In this document: piece by piece, positions 11,546 to 22,503 of the stretch | How positions within the stretch are numbered: the first letter of the stretch is position 1 | How the letters are laid out: every line of letters starts with the position of its first letter | Source: Xiphias gladius | Lineage: Eukaryota > Chordata > Actinopteri > Istiophoriformes > Xiphiidae | DNA length: 64,000 nt | Assembly: GCF_016859285.1 (NCBI RefSeq) | Contig: NC_053403.1 | Coordinates: forward strand, 17,970,448 to 18,034,447 | Reading direction: 5' to 3' | The notes under the pieces: model-generated | Told to the model about the DNA's origin: nothing | Seen by the model: only the letters and a program-made list of their open reading frames with translations | Databases searched by the model: none | Made by a program: the position numbers and the translations under genes

Positions 11546-14500
11546 TGTGTGTGTGTCTGTGTGTGTGTGTGTGTGTGTGTGTTTCAATGATATGTGTGGG
11601 TTTTGAATATTGTGGTATTTCTCTGCTCGCCGGTCCCTCACAGGACAGATTCATATCATACTTACAACAACATAATCAGTGAGCAGTCATCTTACTCTCA
11701 CTGTAATCTGCCAGAAATATGGCCTGATTTTAACGCTGCTTTGAAAATTACACTGTCATCCCTATTCTGACAATTTGAAATGGTGACGGTGGCTGCTTTT
11801 AGGTGTCTTAGAACCATAAATGTAATTCAGATAATTGTCTTTTTAACATCAATTTTCAGGATAAGAAAGATGTGGGAAAACTGTATAACTTTTTGTTCGT
11901 TTTTCGCCAGTTTCGCAAGTTTCTGTGTTTTGATTTAAGTGTTTTTCTTAGGAGTCTCACGTGATGCACCTTTATGTTCTGCAGGATGGTGGGTTGCACT
12001 CCGTTTCTGGTGGTCTCCTACTTCTACCTCTGGTTTGTTCCTCCTTTAACCAGCGGCAGGTTCATCTGGTACCTAGGTTTCTACTGCCTCTACCAAACCC
12101 TCATCACTGTAAGTGTGCATGCTCTTTCAGAATCCCTGTATATTTGATGTTTAAGAAATCGAAATTGGTATATGATGCTTCAGATAACTCAGCAGGACTT
12201 CACATGAAGTACAAGACAGATGTCAGGTGGGAAACAGGAGATAAAAGCTCTGATTGATGCAGCTACGAATGACACATTACATAACATATACTGTAGATAA
12301 AATGCAGGAAATACTACGAATAACAAACTTTGAAGTGTAGATGATTACACTTATCTCATGCTAGCCTCCAACAGTTCCTGGTGGGATTTACACTTTGATT
12401 TGTGAGACGAGCAGGAGATTAGAGCCCAGAGCTCTTAGATACCTGACCTCAAAGGGAAAGTGTAGTTATTTAGGATGCCTTTTGTTATTATGGTCGAGAC
12501 CATTTATCTCTCTCCCCCTCTCTGCTCTGCTCTGCTCAGCTCTGGGGTAACCCATATAACATGTGCTACAGAGCATGTAGACCGCCGCAGCCACACTGCG
12601 GTGAGCTGTAATGGCATGTCATTCTAACTACTTGATAAGTATATGGTCAGTCCTGCCAGGAACGTCTTGCTGGGTAAATGCTGGTTACCACTTTTAGCCT
12701 CCCTTCATTGTCTCTGGATATGCGTTTGTGTGTAGTTTGCTGGGAAAGGCCTGCTGTTATCATTTAGAAGGTCACAGTCTGTAAACAGAGGATAGCGTGC
12801 GATATATAATCTGTTTATGCAATCAACTAATAATGGCTTTCCTTAAAATTAACGAGTTCTCACTTCCATCTGTATTGGACATTTATGCATGCTCAATTCT
12901 ATAAATGTTTGCATCCAGTGAAGGGCCCATAAATGACATACTGTATAGAAGCAGTGGCTGAAAAAAATCCTTTCACGGCCGCATTTATTTTCATCGTGGC
13001 TAAGCATGCTCTTTTGGCCACAGTGCTGACTGAGCCCTTGTGTAAATTACAAAGTGAACCAGGACTTGGTTTGCTCGCCTATTCTCTGGGAGAGGTGGAA
13101 GGAGAAAACAGATCTGAGGTTTGCCAACATGGAAACTGCAGAGATTGCTTTTGATATATATACAGTGCAGTGTACTGTATATTTTGCCTCTGCTTTTTCA
13201 TGGGAAAATGTAGATAAAATACATCTAAAGACATATGGGTTGTTCCCATCTGATTGTGAGTCAAATATTGAATGCCAACAAGGCTGGGAGTCACAGTGGT
13301 GCTATGGGCTAAATCCTAACACCTCGCATGCTAACGTGCTCACAATGAGAGTGACAACATGCTTAAATTTAGCTTAGCAGTTTAAGCATAATGTTTACCA
13401 TGTTCACAATCTTAGTTTAGCGTGATAGTAAGTTAACATTTGATAATTATCAGCTTATAATCATAAACAAAATACTGCACCAATATAAATATTGACTTAA
13501 TGATTGTGTTAAGAGAAAAGTTAGGGGATCACCAAAGTGACTACAACTCATCCTGAAGCAAACATGAATTTTATGGCAATCCATTCAAAAATTTTTGAGA
13601 CATTTCACTCAGAACCACAAATGTCAAGCTCGTGGTGGCACTAAAGGAAGAATTAGCGGACCCCCAACATCATTGGGATTCATCCTCTGGGGACTATGAA
13701 TGTTCATACACAATTTAATGGCAATGGTTCCAGCAGTTACTGAGATATTTCAGCCAAATGCTGCTGTGTCAGGCAAGTATTTCTTTCTGTTTGACCTAAA
13801 ACATGACTGTCTTTCTGCTCCATTTTAGTGCTTCCATGTGCCTTATTCTGCTCTCACCATGTTCCTGAGTACCGACCAGAAGGAAAGAGACTCAGCCACT
13901 GCCTACAGTAAGGTCTTTTAATATGAAAAAAATAAAAAGTTAGGCTTTTTATGCTGAATTTTTCTCTCCCATTTGCATTTTGCAGTTGTTCAGTTTAAAA
14001 TTGTGTGATTTACTTTGAAAGATTGGAACTGATAATCTAATCTTTAATTATGTAATGACAGGAATGACAATGGAGGTTCTGGGGACACTTGTGGGAGCTG
14101 CCATCCAGGGCCAGATTGTGGCCAGCGCTCACACTCTGAAGCACTGCCCAACTCACAACATGTCTACTGGTTACCTTGGCAATAGCAGCGGGGCAGAGAT
14201 CGTCAAGAGCCTGGTGCACTCGCAGGACTACCTGTCACATGCTGTAAGTGTCACAGTGCCAAGCCAGGAGCCCAGGTGTGCTCAAAGTACGCCACAGAGT
14301 TGGTTTGAAAATAACTTGGACTCTCAACAGCCTTCTCGCCTAACTTGGAGCTGTGGTGTGTGCTCAAGTTTACTTTTGCAAAATATCCGAATGAAAAGGA
14401 GGATTGTTCTAAATTGAGGCCTTATTACAGAATGTCTAGAGGTTCAGACATCCAAAATGGCTTCATGTTTTCAACCCATGTAACCCATGGGATTGAAAGG

Positions 14501-15774
14501 AGACGCCACTGTTTGATATCTGAACCACACATCCTGAGCCAGCCTCCCTCTCATGACCACAAAGGGGTTCCTCCCTCACATCAAGCCCCCAACTGTGGCC
14601 CCATTGCATTGAGGGGTCTCCACAGTCTGTAAGTCATTAGGACTATTTATGTCTCACCCAGAACATTTAAAGACACCTTAGATTCAGTATTTTGGAAATA
14701 TTAGTTTTGCTTCTAGGTGACGGCACTTTAACTTAAAGTTAGAGGGAGAAGACCATGATAGGACACATTCATGTCCACATTTCAGTTTGCAGAACTGTGA
14801 ATAAACACAACTGCTCCTGTGAATCTATCATGTGACTTGAAACAGGCCAGAGTCCAAACTGTCTTACGCTGAATTTTGATTGCGCCACAGCTATTTGGGC
14901 TTCAAAATGGGTTCTTTTCCAGTGGATTTTGTGTGAACCATATCGGGGCAACCCACTCACCAAGCCAAACCCTCTGCAGCCACCCGCTAAATTCCTCCGC
15001 GGTCACTGGTGAGGGTGGCACACCGTCTGAGTCTGCCCTCGGAAACAGGGAGGGTTTGATGTGCATAAATAATAATGAACCGCTGGGCTGAGCCACATGG
15101 AAAAAAATAGCAAACAAACAGAGGTTGTTTAAGGCAGAGCAGTTCCTGTCAGGGTATGGCATTAAACAGTTAAGGCTGTATTTTGGGATACAGATCTACT
15201 TGAGGTTTCTTCCTGTTTATACTTGTATTTGTACAGCGTATGTGATGTGCATGTGAGTTTACACTTTAAACTCATGTGGAAAAACAACACAGATGGTCAC
15301 AGCCAATAAATCCTACATGGATGAGTGTTAAATTAAGGAAAAACTGAAAAGAAAAAAATAACATTAACCACCAGTTACAAAAAAACACACACCTATTGCG
15401 GCAATTTGTTTCCAAAATTGATATATAGCAAGTTTAAATGAAGCCCTTAAATTTTTTAAGTATATGAGAACATCATGAATTAAAGATTAAAGAAAGGCTC
15501 AGAATAGATTGTGCTGTCTCTTTAAGAAGAGATGGATGGATGTAGGCTACATGTTTGTTCTTTCGCTCCACAGAAGGAGGTGTACATGATCGCTGCTGGG
15601 GTTATTGGAGGAGTGTTTCTTATCTGCACAGTGGTGATGTTCCTGGGAGTCAAAGAGAGAGATGGTGAGACTTTTTGCGTGTGTGAACAAAAGTACTGAC
15701 AGAATATTAGCCTAGCATTATTAGTAGGTGTCTCCAGGACCACATTTTGCCATGATCACACACACACACACACA

Positions 15775-15860
<86 letters not shown>

Positions 15861-18800
15861 AGCACACAAACAAGGTGAAAACAATACCAGCCACGCTATT
15901 GTGGCTTGTAATCATTTGATCATTTAATCATCATATAAACTCTTACAACTGACTAATCATTTAAGTGTTTTATTAAGCAAAAATGCCAAACATTGTCCCA
16001 GCTTCTCAAATGCAATGATTTGCTGCTTTTCCTTTAAAATAGCATTGTATGAAATCAAGCAGTTTGGAGTTGCTGATGCTGGGGACTTGTGACATACTTT
16101 TTTTAAAAACTATTTTTCAGCACTTTATAGACTGATGATTAATTAAAAAAAACAATCCACACATAAATCAATTATCAAATATTCCAATTTGGGGATCACA
16201 CTTTGGATTTAAATGAGTTTAGTTGGGGACAAAATTAGTGCCTGGGGACATCCTTGGGCTAGTGGTCTAACATGCATAATATTTAACTGCAAGTTGTATT
16301 TTCACTGGGGACCTTTGGTGAATGCTATCTATCAAATAAAGTCAAAACAGCCAAGGAAGTCATCTTAAAATTTGCTATTTTCCTAAGATAAATGAGTTGC
16401 TTGACATGGGCAACACAGTACTTATAAAGGAACAGGGTCTTTCAATTACATATTTATAGGCACATATATTGTATAAATAGTCATTTTTTCCAGTATTTTA
16501 CATATTGTTCATATTGTAGATGAAGGTCAGTTTTTCTCAATACAATTTATTTCAGTGACACTTGGAGTCTAAGTGTTTCTTAGTTGGAGGGTAGGCCAAT
16601 ATGAAAAAATGCATTTGTGCATGTATTATGGTATCTGTGCATTAGCACTTTTGCAATACCTTCCCTGGCTACCGTTTCTGTGGTTATTTAATCACATAAA
16701 AGTCTCCCTTGCATCTGTTGTACTTTTCCTACACATTGAGAGTGTCATTGAAATAGTTTTTGGAAATCCACCATTCTCTGATCTATATTACACTAAAAAT
16801 GACAGCTCTCAGTGGGACAAACAGCATCCAATCCAATGTTGGGGCAGTTCCAGGGTTGCCAGTGAGCAACTCCACTGCTTTTCTCTTACTGCATGTTATT
16901 CGATACGCTGCATACTCATATTCTTATTCCACATGTAACCTTTTCAGATCCGTATGCCCCAAGGACAGAGAAGCAGATCCCGTTCTATAAGGGCTTCATC
17001 ATGGTGATGAGACATGGGCCATACCTCACTCTAACTGCTGCATTCCTCTTCATCACTGTCGCTATTCAGGTAAATGCAAATTTATTTAGGCAGCACCTCT
17101 CAGACACGACATTCAACATTACAGTAAATGGAGCCAGTCCTGGATCGTGATGCTGCTGGGGAATTTCTGGCACTAGATGTTGATTTGATCAATGTAGAAG
17201 AGCACTTACTGAAAGCTCATGGTTTAAAGTGTGTTTTAAGTCTCAGGACTCTTGAGAGTGATACCAGGCCCCTCTGTTTGTCTGTCACTTGTAGGCAGAT
17301 GCTACAAGTTACACATTTAAGATTTAGACTGTCTAAATTATTGCAGACTTTCCAACTTTTGCATCAGATCTATTTCTGTATATATTTGCCCCTCTCATCT
17401 CTGAGGAGGTGTCAGTTGTCAACCATGTGAGCTCCAGAGTGGGTATGAATCACTGCAAAACACCGTCAGCAGCTTCTCCAGTGACTTCATTTGGCACTCA
17501 GCATAGCAAGCTGAGTGCCCTGCGACAGTGCTGAGTAGACAAGACGAGACTGAATATCTGAATGTTTGATCTCTGATTTCTGCAGCTGGTACAGAGCAAC
17601 TTTGTCCTCTTCTGCACTTATGCTGCCGACCTGAGGGATCACTTCCAGAATATTGTGCTGACCATTCTGGTGAGTTCACCTTTTGGTACTCATTCACCTC
17701 ACAAGTACCCAAAGATCTGTAACATAGATATACTAGTATGATTAAATACGTACCTTGACTGAACAGCATAAAATTCATAGAATTCATGAATTCTTTTTGA
17801 AATTTTTGTCACCCTTTTTTTTTAAGGCTATCACCCTGATTGAACAGAACTGAAAAATTGCTCCATTTACATTTGCACACACTTACAACGACATCCAATA
17901 TTGTCATCATATAAAGTTTGAGACATGGTCTCCATTACCATTCTTTTTTTATTTCAGATTTGCTTACAAGACTGAATCATATTCAAAACAATTCTCCTCA
18001 TGTATGTGTAACACATAATCTTCTGGCATGTTTACACAGGTTTCTGCAGTGATAAGCATTCCACTGTGGCAATGGTTTCTGCAGAGGTTTGGGAAAAAGA
18101 TGGCAGCTTTTTGTGGTATCACAGTGAGTATACTGTTTTTATTTTGGTTTAGCCTTTAAAACTATTATGCTCTGATGTTTCTGCCATCTTGTGGACAAAC
18201 TTGGAAGTGTGGCATCCTTGTTATAATCACGGAAACCCCCTGGAAAAATGAAATATCTCATGTTGTTGGTGACAATGAAGTCCTGTCACACTGAAAACCT
18301 ATAGAAAACTTTTTCTTGCATGACTTAGAACAAAAAGAATATGGAGCAAATGATCCATTTTAACCTCTTACTGCTCTGTCTATCCAGTGGATCATGCCCT
18401 TCACCTTGATGCTGGTGTTCATCCCTAATGTGGTAGTGGCCTATGTTGTGGCTGTTTCGTCTGGACTCAGTGTGGCTGCCTCCCTCCTGCTGCCATGGTA
18501 AGACTCAAAACTTCAGCGCATATTACATCATACTGCACTCAAGTGGATCAGTGGATCATCATTCAGCCAAATCACTTATGAATATGGTGTAAATATTTGA
18601 GCCAAGTTGGTGGCAACTGACAGCCTCCAATGTGGCATCTGTTACGAGATCAGATGGATCAAGAGTTTCTTCTTTTTGCCTGGGTGCTCGAGTTTTCTAT
18701 TGCAGTCCAAAAAAAAAAAAAGGCAAACTAGTCAGAATGAAGACTCTATATTGCCCGCTGGTACTTAAATGTAAATTAAAGTCTGTCAACCTTGTAATGG

Positions 18801-20061
18801 ACGTTTAGGGCATATCCCTGCCATCTGCCCAGTGTAGGTTTGGTGAATCCCCTCAATGACTACAAAGGGTTAAAAGAAATACAGTATTACAGTGAAATAC
18901 ATGTTCCAGTTTGTGTCATATCCATTTATATTATATTCAAAATCCACCTAGCCTCTGACATTGTTTATGTAAATTCAGTCCTGCTATATGTTTGTCTGTG
19001 CTGTGGCTCTGCTGCTCATGTCAGTCCCCTTTGATTTGATGCAAAATGTCATTATTCAAACCACAATACTGAACAAACATGCTGTTAGTGGTGACTTGGT
19101 GCCCAGAAGGCCCCGTCCATTCACCCAGGTCATGTCACGGTAATGGTAGTGATGTCATTTTTAAGAATTTGAAGCGCCTTATACTATAAATCTTGTATTC
19201 CATCACAGAGCTAATACAATGCGAAAGGTAAAACAGTCTTCTTCTCTACATCTGTTTTCCAATCATTTCTATGGCAGACTCTGCTCATCACTCATCTCTT
19301 GCCCCCTCCCTAAAAACCCAAATTACAGGGCCCTCCCATAGGGCCATGTTTATTTTGGAAGGGGCTGATTGTTTATCCAGTCTGTGGGTCCAGACCAGAG
19401 GTATCGCCCACTGCTCATCATCTAATCGTGTTATTAGCTCTGTCATTTTAACCTACCAGTTTATCAGAGCACTAAAAGTAGGCCTCACATTATCAGCTTC
19501 TAGCATCTTGACTGGTTGTGTAAGATGGTTAAAGTGTAAGCGTGAGGGAGGTCTTGGGCACACATCAGCTTAAAATTTTACCATGTCTTAGAGTGATGCT
19601 GAGTATTTAAGACAACAGACACATGCTCACAAAATCTTGCAAAAAAAGTAAAACAAATAGCTCAGATTCATTCAGTTGTGCATGTGTGTGTATGCAATCC
19701 AGGTCTATGCTGCCAGATGTGGTGGATGACTTCAGACTGGCCAACCCCTACTCTAAAGGCCATGAAGCCATCTTCTACTCCTTCTACGTCTTCTTCACCA
19801 AGTTTGCTGCTGGCATCTCCCTGGGAGTATCCACCCTCTGTTTGGAGTGAGTCTGCATTACTATCACACATGCACCCTTAATTTACACACTGCATGATGC
19901 TCTGTATCTGCACTTAGTGTGTCATGATACCTTGCAAAAATGCATTACCTGATGCATAATTCATCATGCAAAGGGTGTTGATTTTGCTCATTTGCAGTGT
20001 TGCAACGTCAGGCTGGTTGTTGATTTCCCTGTAACCTGTGTTTAAATGGGATCTCTCCATC

Positions 20062-20114
<53 letters not shown>

Positions 20115-21245
20115 GTGTGTGTGTAGGTTTGCAGGGTATGACACCGGCGCCTGCAAGCAACCTGCTCCTGTAGTGTACACCCTGAAGCTGCTGATTGGTG
20201 CTGCTCCAGTGGCCTTCATTGTTACAGGGTTAATGATCCTACTCCTCTATCCCATCAGCGAAGATGTACGGCTCAGGAATAAACTCTGCCTGGAGGAGCT
20301 ACGGTGAGTAGAAATAACAGATTTACACCTGAGAAAAAAACGTAAACTTCTCATCCTTTAAAGGAGCACTCCACCAATTTTTCACAATAAGTTCAGTGTA
20401 TCCGTCACAAGGAGTACTACTCAGCCTGTGAAAACAGTCGTACAAAGTCTTCTATAGCTCTGGAGCGAGCTTTGATGACATCATTAGGTTTTTTTTCTTT
20501 AACCCTGACAATGTCATCAGGCTTATTTTAATGAACGTTAGAAAGCTAGGTTTGGGTTTGAGACATTACATTTTTTAAGAGAAAGCCTGCTTTACAAACT
20601 GGAGGTGTGGGCACTAAAGGAGGCAGTAAATATCTAAAGAAAGACAGCATTGGGTTGCACATCAGAATTGTACAATCCAGCGTTTTGAGAGATTAAAAGT
20701 CAAGATATCTCAGCCTGTGCTGCTTTAATTCTGACCATTCATTTTTTAATGTGACTCTTGAGAGTCCTCTAATTTATTCAAGTGCAACACTAAAACACTA
20801 AATTGCTGGAGTGACCCTTTAATCCATGACATTTTTGTGTCTGGTTGGCTCCTCTCTGTGGCCAATTTATGTTACAAAATAGAGACTACACTTTACCCTG
20901 CCTTTTGAAAGAGATGTCATCAAATAAAGATATAAAATGTTAATCATGAGGATTTCAACTTAAAAAGCTAACATTGTTCTGTTATGAGTGGTTGCCAGTG
21001 CTTCCCTCCTATTGACTATCTGAACTGTGGAAAAAACTATTCAACGCCAGCCTGGTCAGCTGCGCCATTAGATAAATGTATTGGAGTAAAAAGTAGAATA
21101 TTTGCTTAAGTAATGTAAAACTACTTTAAATGTATTTAGCAACTTTCCACCAGTGCTATTAATGTAACATTTTACTGATATTCATGTCTCCTACAGGAAA
21201 CAAAGCATCAGCTCCAGAACTATGGAAGATTTGAATGACGTGTGA
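3601..21245 (+). CDS. mfsd2b: Mfsd2b: MFS-family sphingosine-1-phosphate / lysophospholipid transporter, 14 coding exons
   Basis: Twelve-span plasma-membrane transporter; in mammals MFSD2B exports S1P from red cells and platelets. Coding exons: 3601-3687, 7476-7601, 7737-7861, 11985-12108, 13829-13907, 14062-14243, 15574-15664, 16948-17069, 17586-17669, 18040-18123, 18388-18497, 19703-19846, 20127-20303, 21197-21245. All introns are GT/AG, phases agree, total 1584 nt = 527 aa plus stop, close to the family's usual length. Visible marks: CFAIGGAP and YLLDVAQ in TM1; TDPVVG (D92); RDSATAYRMTMEVLG (about 174-188); loop sequons N213-M-S and N221-[16 protein letters not shown] (about 401-415); FYVFFTK with K438. 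The first Asp of MFSD2A's W-D-A-x-T-D motif is Gly here, as I recall for MFSD2B. That, a CKQ...[11 protein letters not shown] segment and the wdcp/fkbp1b neighbours favour 2b over 2a. The start at 3601 has G at -3 and gives a family-like N-terminus; an in-frame ATG at 3346 would add 85 residues. Confidence 0.93.
3688..7475 (+). other. mfsd2b intron 1
   Basis: GT/AG intron of about 3.8 kb. It contains an A/T-rich stretch at 4740-4980 and a (CA)n microsatellite at 6715-6771. I see no exon-like segment or RNA gene in it. Confidence 0.7.
6715..6771. repeat. (CA)n microsatellite
   Basis: Imperfect CA repeat with small interruptions (ACCACA, CTGACA) in mfsd2b intron 1. Open frames across it are repeat artefacts. 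Confidence 0.9.
9606..10569 (+). mobile_element. hAT-type nonautonomous element, copy A
   Basis: It begins CAGTTGTGGAAGAAGTA and ends with TTACTTTCCACCACTG, an inverted-repeat pair. Flanks are GGGTATAT (9598-9605) and GGGTATGA (10570-10577), a slightly diverged 8-bp target duplication as expected for hAT transposition. It shares internal landmarks with 59561-60368, such as AAACAAAGTTCT, CACAAATCTGTTTT and GTCAGAAGCCAAAAAGGTTG, in the same order. No transposase is encoded. Confidence 0.85.
11490..11582. repeat. (TG)n microsatellite
   Basis: About 93 bp of TG dinucleotides with two TCTG interruptions, in mfsd2b intron 3. Confidence 0.95.
13300..13800 (+). repeat. Interspersed repeat, copy 1
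   Basis: Teleost-style repeat with phrases such as TTTATGGCAATCCATTCAA, TGAGACATTTCACTCA and GTGGTGGCACTAAAGG. The same family occurs reversed at about 59280-60490, where a hAT-type element splits it. Here the corresponding site (TGTTTACC, 13392-13399) is uninterrupted. Boundaries are approximate. It lies in mfsd2b intron 4, just before exon 5. Confidence 0.7.
15757..15858. repeat. (CA)n microsatellite
   Basis: About 100 bp of nearly pure CA repeat with one TA interruption, about 90 bp after the end of mfsd2b exon 7. Confidence 0.95.
15903..16185. repeat. Decayed relative of the element at 43938
   Basis: It shares AAAAATGCCAAAC..TT, CCAGCTTCTCA, ATGATTTGCTGCTTTTC and a terminal TAGACTGATGATTAATT motif with 43938-44274, in the same order. 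Ends are worn and no target duplication is visible. Confidence 0.55.
16240..16360 (+). repeat. Possible degraded SINE fragment
   Basis: A GGGCTAGTGGTCTAAC segment is followed by a tail TATCAAATAAAGTCAAAA, reminiscent of tRNA-derived SINEs in fish that end in CAAATAAAGGCAAAA. No intact A or B box can be confirmed. Confidence 0.35.
20063..20124 (+). repeat. (TG)n tract forming the 3' splice-site region of mfsd2b exon 13
   Basis: About 30 TG units with one CG interruption run directly into TAG, the acceptor of exon 13 (first coding base 20127). No separate polypyrimidine tract lies between. The acceptor is fixed by reading frame: the split Glu codon GA|G joins exon 12 to exon 13, giving E-F-A-G-Y. 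Confidence 0.9.
20358..20822 (+). mobile_element. TTAA-flanked miniature inverted-repeat element
   Basis: Element body 20362-20818 is flanked by TTAA at 20358-20361 and 20819-20822. The start AGGAGCACTCCACCAATTT and the reverse complement of the end AGGGTCACTCCAGCAATTT form matching inverted termini. No coding capacity. A TTAA target is typical of piggyBac-type transposition, but the termini are not the classic CCC start, so family assignment is tentative. It sits in the last mfsd2b intron. Confidence 0.75.
21079..21155 (+). repeat. Truncated 3' end of the hAT-type element family
   Basis: GGAGTAAAAAGTAGAATA through AACTTTCCACCAGTG resembles the 3' ends of the elements at 9606 and 59561. The 5' part is missing. 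It ends 41 bp before mfsd2b exon 14. Confidence 0.55.
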
Positions 21246-21580
21246 CTTGGATCTTGAATGAAGTGAATTTCAAAGAGCCACATATTCCAGTAACACAGCT
21301 GGAAGTTTGTTCATTAGTGTATATTACACTGATAAATAGTTCAATTGTTTTATTGTAAACATTCTTTGTTTCATTTTCACATGTACTGTATAGTCATCTT
21401 GGATAAATATATAATGAGATTACCTAATTTATATGAATGAATGTATATTATTTGCTGTGTTTAGCTCTACAACAATGTTATTTATTTATGATATATAATT
21501 ACAAAGGATCGATGAGAATGAAATGAATAAATGTTGTAGAGGTTGGTTGGTAGACAATAAATGTGTCTGTGTTATGTTTC
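21246..21580 (+). other. mfsd2b 3' UTR with polyadenylation signals
   Basis: The stop TGA is at 21243-21245. AATAAA hexamers occur at 21526-21531 and 21556-21561, so cleavage is expected near 21550-21585. It is convergent with wdcp, whose 3' end lies roughly 350 bp further on. Confidence 0.65.
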
Positions 21581-21924
21581 TTTGCTGTAGAGGTGGAAGC
21601 AAAATGAAATAAGTAATATAAAAAGGCGGGAGGGAATACTAGTAATGCAAATTTAATATTCAAAAGGCTACTTTTTTTTTTAGAAGATACACCACATTTT
21701 TTTCTCTCTGCATACTTAGTTTGTCTTCCACGACAACACAGTACAGCCATGGATGGGAAGGATTTGTTAAGTATTTCCCCCTCTGATGGTCAGTTGAGTT
21801 AATGAGCTTGATAACATTACAAATGTAGGAGAAAAAGGGCTTCAACTGTGTTCTCATGAAAATAATTTATGATTAACAACTTATAGGTTTTTAAATGATG
21901 TACCATTTGACGTGGACTATTCAG

Positions 21925-22503
21925 CATAAAATTTCATACACCTTTATTGCCCTTAGTATAAGGATTTCTGCAGTTCTCCAGTAATAACAAATACAAAACA
22001 AAACATTCACATCATACATAAGCCTATGTTGGTTCTTGTGTCAGGATGTCTTGACAATTGGTATCTGGAGAGTCAGATTAAACAGAAAGCATGTCTTAGG
22101 CATCTCTTAAAAATACTCAACATTGTTGGTGGAGTGCCATCCTAGCACAGTAGGTATCCTGCTTCAGTGAAGGATTAGTCTTCAACAACTGCATTTTGTC
22201 AAAACAAACAAAGAAAAGAAATAAATGGCTCCGTGCTCAAACGTCTTTCAGGTAAGCTTTCATTTCAAAGCAGCAGCATGTAAACATCACATCTGAATAG
22301 GCAGCCCTTTTCAAAATACTACTGTTTTCAAATACAAAAATAAATCTGACATATAACTCTGGTAATCTGTGCGAGTGAGTTTTTGCATGTTCTTGCCACA
22401 TATGCTCTGTCTGCACTGTGTACCTGGATCCAGTCAATGATATTCAAATAATGGGGATATGAATGTACATAAGTCCATAAATTGAGGTGTGTGTTAAGAG
22501 GCA
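21925..22503 (-). other. wdcp 3' UTR
   Basis: Follows the minus-strand TAG at 22504. A reverse-strand AATAAA (TTTATT at 21943-21948 on +) would place cleavage near 21925. No coding signal here. Confidence 0.55.

Larger units (their letters stand above)
7862..11984 (+). other. mfsd2b intron 3
   Basis: Largest mfsd2b intron, about 4.1 kb. It carries a complete hAT-type nonautonomous element (9606-10569) and a long (TG)n tract (11490-11582). Otherwise I see nothing gene-like. Confidence 0.7.
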
